A stretch of 30,030 bases of DNA from CAZFBR01 sp035353495 [NCBI: uncultured bacterium] (GCA_964517215.1 CAZFBR010000010.1:1-30030), one strand, 5' to 3'; shown: positions 7,857 through 14,976, numbered from the stretch's first letter. The notes: generated by a model from the sequence alone, not told the origin. A program made the numbers and translations.

Positions 7857-8642
7857 ATGAAGTTTGAGCTGTATCATGTGGATGCGTTTACTGACCGGCT
7901 CTTCACCGGCAATCACGCAGGGGTCTGCCTGCTCGAATCGTGGCCGGACGATGACACCATGCGCGCGATCGCGGCGGAGAATGGCGTTTCGGAAACGGCG
8001 TTCCTCATGCCGCAGGCGGACGGGTTCGCCATCCGCTGGTTCACCCCGACGGTCGAAGTCGCGCTCTGCGGGCATGCGACGCTCGCCAGCGCGTTTGTGC
8101 TGTTCAATTATCGCGGCTGGGCGCGGGAGCAGGTGCGGTTTGTTTCCCGGCAGAGCGGCGAGCTGCGGGTGGGCCGGCGCGGCGAGCTGATGGTGCTCGA
8201 CTTTCCCGCCCGGCCGCCGCGGCCGCAGGCGGAACCCGCCGGGTTGGCGGCGGCGCTCGGTTGCGCGCCGCAGGCAGTCCTCGGCTCGGCCGAGGATATG
8301 CTCGTGGTGCTGGTCGACGAGCAACAGGTGCGCGAACTGCAGCCCGATTTCGCGGCGCTGGCGGCGTTTGACTGTCGCGGGGTGATCGTCACCGCGCGCG
8401 GCGGGCAGTGCGATTTCGTCTCGCGGTTCTTTGCCCCGCGGCTGGGGGTGGCGGAGGACCCGGTGACCGGGTCGGCGCACTGCGTGCTGACCCCGTACTG
8501 GGCGGGGCTGCTGGGCCGGAAGGAACTGCATGCCCGGCAGCTTTCTGCGCGCGGCGGCGAGCTCTTCTGCACCGACGCCGGCGAGCGGGTGCTGATCGCC
8601 GGGCGGGCGGTGCTCTACCTGCAGGGCCGCGCTGCCTGGTGA
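7857..8642 (+). CDS. PhzF-family isomerase/epimerase-like protein
   Basis: 261 residues, typical of PhzF-like proteins. It has the opening YHVDAFTDRLFTGNHAGVC, the catalytic-glutamate segment GVSETAFL (E46), RWFTPTVEVALCGHATLASA, and FAPRLGVAEDPVTGSAHC in the second half of the pseudo-twofold fold. PhzF itself isomerises dihydro-hydroxyanthranilate in phenazine synthesis, but most relatives have no known substrate and no phenazine genes are seen here. GAGGAGAG lies seven bases before the ATG. It begins 93 bases after the desulfurase and its stop overlaps the next gene (GTGA), so it may be in the encapsulin transcript. Confidence 0.9.
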   Translation: MKFELYHVDAFTDRLFTGNHAGVCLLESWPDDDTMRAIAAENGVSETAFLMPQADGFAIRWFTPTVEVALCGHATLASAFVLFNYRGWAREQVRFVSRQSGELRVGRRGELMVLDFPARPPRPQAEPAGLAAALGCAPQAVLGSAEDMLVVLVDEQQVRELQPDFAALAAFDCRGVIVTARGGQCDFVSRFFAPRLGVAEDPVTGSAHCVLTPYWAGLLGRKELHARQLSARGGELFCTDAGERVLIAGRAVLYLQGRAAW

Positions 8643-9319
8643 GCTTTACGCTCGACCGGGTGGTGCCGTGGGGCAGGTCGTTCGCCGAATATGCGGCGAT
8701 GTTCGCCCTGACCGATACGGACTTGCGCGGGCGGATCCTCGGCGCCGGCGACGGGCCGGCCGCATTCAATGCGGAACTGACCCGCCGCGGCGGGCGGGTG
8801 GTCTCGGTCGATCCGCTGTATCAGTATCCGGCTGCCGCGATCCGCGCGCGGATCGACGCGGTGTTTCCCGCGGTCATGGCCGAGACGGAGCGGAACCGCG
8901 ACGAATTCGTCTGGACGACGATCGGCTCGCCGAAGGAACTGGCGCGGCTGCGCCGGTCGGCCATGGAGACCTTTCTCGCCGATTATGCCGCGCGCGGCAC
9001 AGCGTCGCGCTATGTCGCCGGCGCGCTGCCGCACCTGCCGTTTGCCGACGGCGCGTTCGACTGCGCCCTCTGCTCGCATTACCTGTTTCTTTACAGCGAA
9101 CAGCTGACCGCCGACGATCATGCGGCGGCGCTGCGCGAATTGGCGCGGGTGGCGCGCGAGGTGCGCGTCTTTCCCCTGCTCGAACTCGGCGCGCGTCCGT
9201 CGCGTCATCTCCCGGCAGTGCTCGACCGCCTGACCGCCGCCGGTCATGCCATTGAGTACATTACAGTTCCCTACGAGTTCCAGCGCGGCGGCAACCGCAT
9301 GCTGCGTCTGCACCGCTGA
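8639..9319 (+). CDS. SAM-dependent methyltransferase-like protein
   Basis: 226 residues from a GTG that overlaps the PhzF stop as GTGA; the opening SFTLDRVVPWGRSFAEYAAMF supports this start. Residues 31-60 resemble a Rossmann SAM site (RILGAGDGPAAFNAEL then GGRVVSVDPLYQY, with the acidic residue at the end of strand 2). Later, HLPFADGAFDCALCSHYLFLYS fits motif IV/post-motif of class I methyltransferases, followed by HAAALRELARVAREVRVFPLLELG. A conserved but uncharacterised bacterial family shows this layout; substrate unknown. Its last about 230 bases are repeated directly downstream in decayed form. Confidence 0.75.
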   Translation: MSFTLDRVVPWGRSFAEYAAMFALTDTDLRGRILGAGDGPAAFNAELTRRGGRVVSVDPLYQYPAAAIRARIDAVFPAVMAETERNRDEFVWTTIGSPKELARLRRSAMETFLADYAARGTASRYVAGALPHLPFADGAFDCALCSHYLFLYSEQLTADDHAAALRELARVAREVRVFPLLELGARPSRHLPAVLDRLTAAGHAIEYITVPYEFQRGGNRMLRLHR

Positions 9320-9580
9320 CCGCCGGCACAGCAGCAGCAACAGCCGCTGCAGGACGGATATGCGGCGGCGCTGCGTGAACTGGCGCGCGAGGTGCGCGTT
9401 TTTCCCCTGCTCGAACTCGGCGCGCGTCCGTCGCGCCATCTCCCGGCAGTGCCCGACCGCCTGACCGCCGCCGGCTTTTCCTCCGGGTGATACCGGTTCC
9501 CTGCAAGTTCCAGCGCGGCGGCTATCGCATGCTGCGCCTGCACCGCCGGCCGCCGGCATAACAGCAGCAATATCCGCAGA
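9121..9580 (+). repeat. Tandem direct duplication of the methyltransferase 3' end (period 240 bases)
   Basis: Bases from 9121 recur from 9361. The first 120 bases are nearly identical apart from a 9-base deletion in copy 2 (GGTGGCGCG lost) and about five substitutions. Similarity resumes through TTCCAGCGCGGCGG and CACCGC, and continues past the stop codon into the CAGCAGCAA tract. The unit therefore covers the gene end plus flanking DNA. Confidence 0.88.
9361..9569 (+). pseudogene. Decayed second copy of the methyltransferase tail
   Basis: Keeps the frame for about 42 codons (AALRELAREVRVFPLLELG through DRLTAAGF) and then meets a stop at 9488-9490. It has no start codon, no N-terminal domain and a rearranged stretch where copy 1 reads HAIEYITVPYEF. 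It cannot encode a working enzyme. The 9320-9641 gap holds only this and the leader of the next gene. Confidence 0.75.
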
Positions 9581-9641
9581 ACAGCAGTGGTGTATCGTTT
9601 ACCGCCGGCCCTGCGTCTAAGCGGGCAATGGAGGTGACACC

Positions 9642-9896
9642 ATGGAACTGGATGCGAAGCTTTCACGATTGATTGCAGTGGGTGCGGCGGTGGCGGCGAA
9701 TTGCCGGGCATGCGTGGAGTATCATTGCGGGCAGGGCGCGGCGGAGGGACTGACGAACGAGGAGATGGCGGCGGCGGCGGCGGTCGGGCGCAAGGTGCGG
9801 CAGGGTGCGGCCGCCGGGGTTGATGCGGCAACGGAGCAGATCCTGACGCGGCAACAGCAGCCGGGTGCCGGCGCGCCCTGCGCCTGCACCTGCTAA
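9642..9896 (+). CDS. Small carboxymuconolactone-decarboxylase-like (AhpD-like) CxxC protein with Cys-rich tail
   Basis: 84 residues, GGAGGTG before the ATG. The pattern AVAANCRACVEYH (C21-x2-C24) followed by GLTNEEMAAAAAVGRKV matches the core helices of the CMD/AhpD fold, where the CxxC pair and nearby His/Glu form a redox site. It is at the short end for the family. Cys29 and a C-terminal CACTC (80-84) add possible metal or thiol ligands. It opens a closely spaced set with two DGC proteins and an ECF sigma factor, suggesting a role in redox or metal stress. Confidence 0.75.
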   Translation: MELDAKLSRLIAVGAAVAANCRACVEYHCGQGAAEGLTNEEMAAAAAVGRKVRQGAAAGVDAATEQILTRQQQPGAGAPCACTC

Positions 9897-9918
9897 CCCA
9901 AGCAAAGGAGAATGGATC

Positions 9919-10287
9919 ATGGCTGAAACAGCGAAGGAACGGGAACTGCCGCTGCTCTTTGCCTGCTCGGGCGCGGCGGATGTGGGGGCGGTGGCCGACC
10001 AGGCGGCGCGGCTGCTGACCCGCGAGCGGCAGGGGCGGATGTACTGTGCGACAGGGATCGGCGGCAGGGTGCCGGGCATTCTCGCGACGACCCGGGCCGC
10101 GGCGCGGGTGGTGGCGATCGACGGCTGCCCGCTGCACTGCATGCAGCAGTCGCTGCAGCAGGCGGGGATCACGGGATTCACGCATGTGCGGCTGGCGGAG
10201 CACGGTTTCGTCAAGGGCGCCACCGCCGTGACAGCGGAGAATGCGGCGCGGGCGGCGGCGCTGGTGACGGAGGCAATCCATGGCTAA
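9919..10287 (+). CDS. DGC-domain putative zinc-binding protein
   Basis: 122 residues, AAAGGAG eight bases before the ATG. The motifs FACSGAADVGAVADQAAR (C16), YCATGIGG (C43) and VVAIDGCPLHC (C70, C74) match the DGC family, named for the Asp-Gly-Cys motif; four conserved cysteines are expected to bind zinc or another soft metal. Biochemical function is unknown. The stop overlaps the start of a second DGC protein by 8 bases. Confidence 0.85.
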   Translation: MAETAKERELPLLFACSGAADVGAVADQAARLLTRERQGRMYCATGIGGRVPGILATTRAAARVVAIDGCPLHCMQQSLQQAGITGFTHVRLAEHGFVKGATAVTAENAARAAALVTEAIHG

Positions 10288-10801
10288 GGCGCGAAAGCAG
10301 GAGGTGGTGCTGCGCTTTCCCGCGACGCGGGCGCGCTGCCCGGTCGGCGAGACCACCGGCAGGCGCTGCGCGACCGAGGGGCGCATCCCCGTCATCTCCT
10401 GCGAAGGCGCCTGCGTGCGCGGCGAGATCGCGCGGCAGGCGGCGAACGAAGTGGCCCGGCATGCGCCGTATGCGCGCGGCTGCCACGGCGAGTTCTTCAC
10501 CGTGCCCGGTTCGGCGATGGCGGCGTGGATGCGCGCGGCGCGGCGCGTGGTGGTCATCGACGGCTGCTTCCTGCGCTGCCATGCGCGGGTTTTGAAAAAG
10601 CTGCTCGGGAATGGTAAGGTGGTGGCCATTGACGCGCTGCCGCTGTACGGGAAATTTACGGAGGTATTTGCGGCCGATGCGGTGCCGGCCGCGACGGTGC
10701 GGCGCACGGCGCAGCAGGTGGCGCGCCGGGTGCTGACGCGGCTGCGGCACGGCCGGGGCGGCGCGGCCGGGACAACGGGGCGGAAGCATGACGGAGCATG
10801 A
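10280..10801 (+). CDS. Second DGC-like putative zinc-binding protein
   Basis: 173 residues beginning inside the preceding gene. It repeats the plan of that gene in diverged form: VISCEGACVRGEIARQAANEVAR (C41, C45), GCHGEFFTVPG (C68) and VVVIDGCFLRCHARVLKK (C96, C100), with an extra N-terminal arm holding C20 and C30. The C-terminus is basic. The pair may form a heteromer (inference). The last 14 bases overlap the sigma-factor gene. Confidence 0.8.
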   Translation: MAKARKQEVVLRFPATRARCPVGETTGRRCATEGRIPVISCEGACVRGEIARQAANEVARHAPYARGCHGEFFTVPGSAMAAWMRAARRVVVIDGCFLRCHARVLKKLLGNGKVVAIDALPLYGKFTEVFAADAVPAATVRRTAQQVARRVLTRLRHGRGGAAGTTGRKHDGA

Positions 10802-11375
10802 GCGGCAGTTCCAGCGGCTGCATGACGAGAATCGCGAGCGCATCCTGCGCTACCTGACCCGCCTCGCCGGCGCGGCCGCGGCGGAGGACATCGCGCAGGA
10901 AACCTTCATCCGTGCGTACCGCGCGCTGGCGGAATTCCGCGGCGAAGCGCAGGCCGCGACCTGGCTCTACCGCATCGCCACCAACTGCGCGCATGACCAT
11001 TTTCGCCGCACCGCCGCCCGCGGCGGCGCCGCCGCCGGGGACGAGGCGCTGGCGTCAATACCGGTGGCGGCGGAGCAGGAGCGGCAGGCCATCCGTCATG
11101 AGGCGCAAACCTGCATCAGCGACCTGGTACAGAACCTGCCGGAATCGTACCGCGTGGTGCTGACCCTGAGCGACATGGAAGGGCTGGCGGACCGGGAGGT
11201 GGCCGAAGTCCTCGGCCTCAGCGTGAGCACCGCCAAGATGCGTTTGCACCGCGCCCGGGCGCGGATGAAGCGGCTGTTTGCCGACCATTGCTGTGTGCGG
11301 CCCGACGAGGAAAGCGAACTCGGCTGCATCCCGAAGGGCGGCGGCTGTGCCGACCCCGGCTGCGACTGCCCCTGA
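10788..11375 (+). CDS. ECF-type RNA polymerase sigma factor with Cys-rich C-terminal tail
   Basis: 195 residues. Region 2 is clear (AEDIAQETFIRAYRALAEFRG then ATWLYRIATNCAHDHFRR, residues 32-74) and region 4 follows (LPESYRVVLTLSDMEGLADREVAEVLG, then SVSTAKMRLHRARARMKRLF, 117-164). The final 28 residues carry six cysteines (168, 169, 180, 187, 192, 194) in a Gly/Pro-rich tail not needed for promoter recognition; such tails can sense metals or redox state. No anti-sigma gene is adjacent, so the tail may take its place. The start overlaps the DGC gene, so it is co-translated with it. Confidence 0.9.
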   Translation: MTEHERQFQRLHDENRERILRYLTRLAGAAAAEDIAQETFIRAYRALAEFRGEAQAATWLYRIATNCAHDHFRRTAARGGAAAGDEALASIPVAAEQERQAIRHEAQTCISDLVQNLPESYRVVLTLSDMEGLADREVAEVLGLSVSTAKMRLHRARARMKRLFADHCCVRPDEESELGCIPKGGGCADPGCDCP

Positions 11376-11439
11376 CTTCATCCTGACGGCCATAACCTGT
11401 TCCCGGTGTGACGGATGGCAAAAATCAGCGCGCGCCCGC

Positions 11440-11468
11440 TTGACAACGGCGCGCGCCGGTGCTACACT
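11440..11468 (+). promoter_or_regulatory. Strong sigma-70 promoter of the SnoaL-like/arsR unit
   Basis: TTGACA (6/6) at 11440-11445, a 17-base spacer and TACACT (4/6) at 11463-11468. Transcription should start near 11475, inside the palindrome that follows. Confidence 0.8.
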
Positions 11469-11472
11469 ATCA

Positions 11473-11494
11473 TTGTTCGACAACAGTCGAACAA
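11473..11494 (+). promoter_or_regulatory. Perfect 9-bp palindromic operator, probable ArsR site
   Basis: TTGTTCGAC, spacer AACA, GTCGAACAA: a perfect inverted repeat beginning five bases after the -10 box, so a bound dimer would cover the start site. The unit it controls encodes an ArsR-family repressor, implying autoregulation. The core TTCGAY-N4-RTCGAA recurs before hgcA. Confidence 0.78.
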
Positions 11495-11532
11495 CGGGCC
11501 GGCGTTCCGCCGGCGGAAGGGAGCGGCGGCGC

Positions 11533-11952
11533 ATGCGGGAAGAGAACAAGGCGGTGGTCCGCCGCTTCTATGAGGAATTCGTCAGCACCGGGACAACGGA
11601 CGGCCTGGAGGAACTGATCGCGCCGGACTATGCCGAGGTTGTCGACGGCGTCCGGCATCCGGCCGGGATCGCCGGGGCGAAGGAGCATATCACCGGCGTG
11701 CGGCGGACCTATCACGACCTGCACATGGTGATCGAACGGCAGATCGCCGAGGGTGAATGGGTTGCCACCTGCTATACCATGCACGGGATCCACGCGGAGG
11801 CGTACGGCGGCATGCGCCCGACGGGCAAGCCGGTGGCGATCACCGGGGTGAATGTCGATCGCGTGGTGGACGGCCGCATCGTCGAGCACGGCGGCGCGGC
11901 CAACATGCTGGGGCCGCTGCTGGCCAGCGGCGCGGTGCGGGTGGCGGACTGA
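11533..11952 (+). CDS. SnoaL-like / ester cyclase family protein
   Basis: 139 residues, NTF2-like fold. Visible features: VVRRFYEEFVSTG near the N-terminus, LEELIAPDYAEVVDG, GAKEHITGVRRTYHDLHMVIE, GEWVATCYTMHG and PTGKPVAITGVNVDRVVDGRIVEH, the usual order in SnoaL-type polyketide-cyclase relatives. These small cone-shaped proteins have varied or unknown activities. AAGGGAG lies nine bases before the ATG. It is the first gene after the palindrome-controlled promoter and ends one base before arsR. Confidence 0.85.
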   Translation: MREENKAVVRRFYEEFVSTGTTDGLEELIAPDYAEVVDGVRHPAGIAGAKEHITGVRRTYHDLHMVIERQIAEGEWVATCYTMHGIHAEAYGGMRPTGKPVAITGVNVDRVVDGRIVEHGGAANMLGPLLASGAVRVAD

Positions 11953-11953
11953 C

Positions 11954-12331
11954 ATGACGGCGGCGCGGCGCGGACGGGCGGCGGCAGGCACGGCGGCGAA
12001 ACGGGGGGCGGGGCCCGCCCCGGCTGCGGCGTACGCGAGGATCTTCAAGGCGCTGGCCAATGAGCAGCGCCTGAAGATATTCATGATGATCTATCGCGCG
12101 TACGCCAAGGGGGCGCCGGCGGCGTTCCCGGTCGATGCGGCGTGCTGCTGCCCGGTCGACCGGGCCTTCACCATGGTCTGCGCGTGCATGCAGCTGTCGC
12201 GCTCGACGGTGTCGCACCATTTCAAGGAGCTGCAGCAGGCGGGGCTGATCACCTGCGAGCGGGACGGCAAATGCTTCCGCTGCCGGGTGAACGAGCCGGT
12301 GCTGGCGCAGATCCGGGAGTTTCTCGCCTGA
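11954..12331 (+). CDS. ArsR-family repressor with clustered cysteines
   Basis: 125 residues. The winged helix-turn-helix is clear: IFKALANEQRLKIFMMI (30-46), the recognition region CMQLSRSTVSHHFKELQQAGLITCERDGK (78-106) and wing CFRCRVN. It is cysteine-rich: C64-C65-C66, C76, C78, C101, C107, C110, several near the DNA-reading helix, as in metal/metalloid sensors where ligand binding releases DNA. The N-terminal 26 residues are Ala/Arg-rich and likely disordered. It lies 86 bases before hgcA. ArsR-like genes are known beside hgcAB in other methylators. The inducer (As, Hg or another thiophile) cannot be read from sequence. Confidence 0.92.
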   Translation: MTAARRGRAAAGTAAKRGAGPAPAAAYARIFKALANEQRLKIFMMIYRAYAKGAPAAFPVDAACCCPVDRAFTMVCACMQLSRSTVSHHFKELQQAGLITCERDGKCFRCRVNEPVLAQIREFLA

Positions 12332-12353
12332 CTGTCTTTTTTTGCGGTATGAG

Positions 12354-12369
12354 TTCGATGGGTATCGAA
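12354..12369 (+). promoter_or_regulatory. Second ArsR-type operator, upstream of hgcA
   Basis: TTCGAT, spacer GGGT, ATCGAA: a perfect 6-bp inverted repeat with the same TTCGA/TCGAA half-sites and spacing as the palindrome at 11473-11494. It lies 48 bases before hgcA. I could not assign a convincing -35/-10 pair around it. Confidence 0.65.
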
Positions 12370-12417
12370 TAATGAAGCCGCGGCCGCACTCGCCGGCCGC
12401 GCGAAGGAGCAGGAACG

Positions 12418-13455
12418 ATGGCGGAATGCTGCACGAACCGGAATGCATGCTGCGACCGGCCGGCCTGGCAGACCGGCGTGATCGACACCCCCGCGGGCGC
12501 GGTCCCGGTGGCGGGGACGGCGCTGACGGCGGCGGATATGCTGGGGGAAGTGCGGATGCGGCTGGGCGTCCGGCGCATGGACTATCGGATTGCGCCGGGG
12601 CTGTATGCGGTCGGGTCGCCCGGTGCGGACGATCCGGTGGCGGTGACCGCCAATTACAAGCTCTCGTTCGATATCCTGCGCCGCGCCCTCGCCGGCCGTT
12701 CGCTCTGGGTGCTGGTGCTCGATACCCGCGGGATCAATGTCTGGTGCGCCGCCGGCAAGGGGACGTTCGGGACGGACGAGCTGGTGCGGCGGGTGCGCGC
12801 CGCCGGGCTGGAGAAGGTCGTCAGCCACCGCACGCTGCTCGTGCCGCAGCTGGGGGCGCCCGGGGTTGCCGCGCATACGGTGCGGCAGGAGACCGGATTC
12901 CGGGTGGTCTACGGCCCGGTGCGGGCGCGCGACCTGGGCGCGTTTATTGACGCCGGCAATGTCGCCACCCCGGCCATGCGGAGCGTCAGCTTCACGTTCC
13001 GCGACCGGCTGGTGCTGCTGCCGATCGAATTGCGGCCGGCGCTGCGGCATCTGCTGATCGCGGTGCTGGTCATCGTGGCTGGCAACCTGCTGCTGGCGCC
13101 GGCAGGCGCGGTCGCTCGAGCGTGGTCGATGATCCTGCCGCTGCTCGGCGCGATGCTGGCCGGGACGGTGGGCGTGCCGCTGCTGCTGCCGTGGCTGCCG
13201 GCGCGGTCGTTCGTGGTGAAGGGGCTGCTGCTCGGCGCGCTGTGGACGCTCGCCTGCGGGTTCGTGATGGGCTTCACGCCGCTGCACTGGCTGGCGTGGT
13301 TGCTGCTCCTGCCGCCGCTGGCGGCGTATTATGCCCTGAATTTCACCGGGGCGACGACTTTCACCTCGCAGACGGGGGTGAACCGCGAGATCGGCTGGTT
13401 TGCCCGGCCGCTGGCCGTGACGGCGCTGGTCGGCGCGGTGCTGCTGCTGTTGTAG
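12418..13455 (+). CDS. hgcA: HgcA, corrinoid protein of mercury methylation
   Basis: 345 residues; AAGGAG lies eight bases before the ATG. The soluble N-terminal corrinoid domain holds the diagnostic cap-helix motif NVWCAAGK at residues 107-114, in which Cys110 is the lower axial ligand of cobalt. Nearby VTANYKLSFD, LWVLVLDTRGI and RTLLVPQLGAPGV are also family-typical. From about residue 210 there are five hydrophobic segments (about 211-228, 236-259, 267-287, 289-306, 331-345) anchoring it in the inner membrane. HgcA passes a methyl group to Hg(II), making methylmercury. The N-terminus has two Cys pairs (C4-C5, C11-C12) that I do not recognise as standard. hgcB follows after 77 bases. Confidence 0.96.
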   Translation: MAECCTNRNACCDRPAWQTGVIDTPAGAVPVAGTALTAADMLGEVRMRLGVRRMDYRIAPGLYAVGSPGADDPVAVTANYKLSFDILRRALAGRSLWVLVLDTRGINVWCAAGKGTFGTDELVRRVRAAGLEKVVSHRTLLVPQLGAPGVAAHTVRQETGFRVVYGPVRARDLGAFIDAGNVATPAMRSVSFTFRDRLVLLPIELRPALRHLLIAVLVIVAGNLLLAPAGAVARAWSMILPLLGAMLAGTVGVPLLLPWLPARSFVVKGLLLGALWTLACGFVMGFTPLHWLAWLLLLPPLAAYYALNFTGATTFTSQTGVNREIGWFARPLAVTALVGAVLLLL

Positions 13456-13532
13456 GTGCCGTGCCGGCAGCAGGCGAGGCGTTGTGCCGGCTGCGGTCCG
13501 GCAGCCGGTCGAAAAACGGTGGAGAAAGGCGA

Positions 13533-13832
13533 ATGACGATGGCGATGAAATATCTGCATAATGTGGCGACCGTTCAGGTGCGGCAGGAGGCCTGCGTCGG
13601 CTGCGGGATGTGCCTGCAGGTCTGCCCGCATCAGGTGCTGACCCTGCGCGAACGGAAGGCGGCGGTCGCCGACCGGGATGCCTGCATGGAATGCGGCGCC
13701 TGCGCGCGCAACTGCCCGGTGCAGGCGATCAGCGTCGACGCCGGCGTGGGCTGCGCGAGCGCGATCATCAGCGGTATGCTGCACGGCACCGCCCCGGAAT
13801 GCGCCTGCAGCGGCGGCAAGGAATGCTGCTGA
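13533..13832 (+). CDS. hgcB: HgcB, 2[4Fe-4S] ferredoxin of mercury methylation
   Basis: Up to 99 residues; in-frame ATGs at 13533, 13539 and 13545 are possible, and the last (MKYLHNVATVQV) best fits the family's usual opening. Two cluster motifs are complete: C21-x2-C24-x2-C27-x3-C31 and C51-x2-C54-x2-C57-x3-C61. The HgcB-specific extra cysteine is in GVGCASAI (C74), and the C-terminal thiols include C90, C92 and the final C98-C99 pair. HgcB is thought to reduce the HgcA cobalamin and to hand Hg(II) over through its cysteines. All residues expected for function are present. Confidence 0.95.
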   Translation: MTMAMKYLHNVATVQVRQEACVGCGMCLQVCPHQVLTLRERKAAVADRDACMECGACARNCPVQAISVDAGVGCASAIISGMLHGTAPECACSGGKECC

Positions 13833-13886
13833 ACGCGGCGGCGCAGAAACACAGGACGGGATTCAACCGCGAAGTGCAACCCATAG

Positions 13887-14049
13887 CAGGTTGTTGAAAA
13901 ACTGCTGTCTGGCGATATTCCCCGCCGGTCATTCCCGAGTTGCATCAGCGGGTATCCGGCATCAGCGGCGGGAATGATCGGCTTCCCGCGGGCGTGGGGA
14001 TGGTGCTGAAGCCAATGACGGAGTCCCGATGGTGCTTTTCAACAACCTG
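13887..14049 (+). mobile_element. MITE-like element with 14-bp terminal inverted repeats
   Basis: CAGGTTGTTGAAAA at 13887-13900 and its exact reverse complement at 14036-14049 bound a 163-base segment without a gene. Inside are a second inverted pair (13924-13937 with 13969-13982, 13 of 14 matching) and a 10-bp direct repeat GCATCAGCGG (13942 and 13959). This nested, foldable structure is typical of non-autonomous miniature elements. No target-site duplication is obvious. It could also stop hgcAB transcription. Confidence 0.6.
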
Positions 14050-14295
14050 TCAGGTCCGCCGCTTCATTCAACATCAAGAACCCGAGGAACTTTCGCTGGC
14101 GTTCATTGAGTGCGCGGTGTCTGACGAAATATAAACTCCCGTCGCTGGATGCGGAAGATCGGCAACACATCGCCACGACTTGTTTTCAGTTGAATAACTC
14201 CAAGGCTGGTCATGTTCGAGCGGAATCAAATCGTTCGTGGCTGTAATTCTGCTGCGCGGCTCTGTACTCAAATATTGTAAGAAAGCACCGCCGTA
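14050..14295. other. Unassigned stretch between MITE-like element and transposase fragment
   Basis: About 245 bases of lower GC than hgcAB, with no convincing gene or repeat on either strand. Probably insertion-related debris. Confidence 0.4.
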
Positions 14296-14976
14296 TCAAA
14301 CGCATACGGATAGTATCCGCTCTGCGCCGCATCGCCACGCGACTGGTAATAATTCGATGCAAGTGCCGGAGCACAATATATCGTGATCAACAACAGGATT
14401 AGCCAATATTTCATTTCCACTCCTTAACACGTCATTCGTATCCCTTGCGCTTTGCCATATTCGTTCTACGTTTACGCCTGGCTGCGGCCGGCAATATCCG
14501 TAACCGTCATTGATTGCAAACAGTTTGCCCATATCCGGTCGCTCCACCTTTTTCGGTCCTGTCCGTTCCACAACGGGAACCCCGCGTTCCAACCGTCCCT
14601 TCCAGCGCATGATGCTGCGGTAGGGAAGGGATGCCACAGCGCACGATCGGCGATATGGCACCCCTGCCTGTTCCTTCGTTTCTGTCACCAAGCCAACCAG
14701 TGAACGCCTCAGTACCCCCTTTTTTTCCTCGGGGGACACAGAGCTATCCGCCGTATGCCGCTCCTTGTGAAACTCGGCATATAGTCTCGTCGCCTTCAAC
14801 TCCGCTGTAAGTTCCGCAACCTGCTGCTGCAAGGCCGTAATCCGCGCTGCCATCTGTTCCTTCACCGGATCCACCACCGTCTCCGGCCGGCCGGATAAAC
14901 GTTCCTGAAACCCCCGGTTCAGCGTGTCCAGGTAGCGCCGTTCCCAGACATAATATGTCTTCGGACTTACCCCCAT
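14296..14976 (-). pseudogene. Truncated transposase remnant (HTH and coiled-coil part only)
   Basis: Reading leftwards from 14976, the frame encodes an HTH (MGVSPKTYYVWERRYLDTL) and a coiled coil (QMAARITALQQQVAELTAEL), then SIMRWKGRLERGVPVVERTGPKKVERPD, the pattern of N-terminal domains of insertion-sequence transposases. No DDE integrase core follows; after about residue 155 the sequence looks unrelated. The HTH seems to extend upstream (LKGETAQQ in frame) to a stop codon near 15017, so the 5' end is also broken. It is a remnant, not an active element, and marks the start of the accessory region. Confidence 0.65.

Noticed and set aside
6159-8531. 790-codon open frame on the minus strand opposite the desulfurase and PhzF genes
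   Set aside because: Spans two well-supported genes and reads as Arg/His-rich shadow without domains.
12335-12342. T-run after arsR considered as an intrinsic terminator
   Set aside because: No GC-rich stem precedes it.
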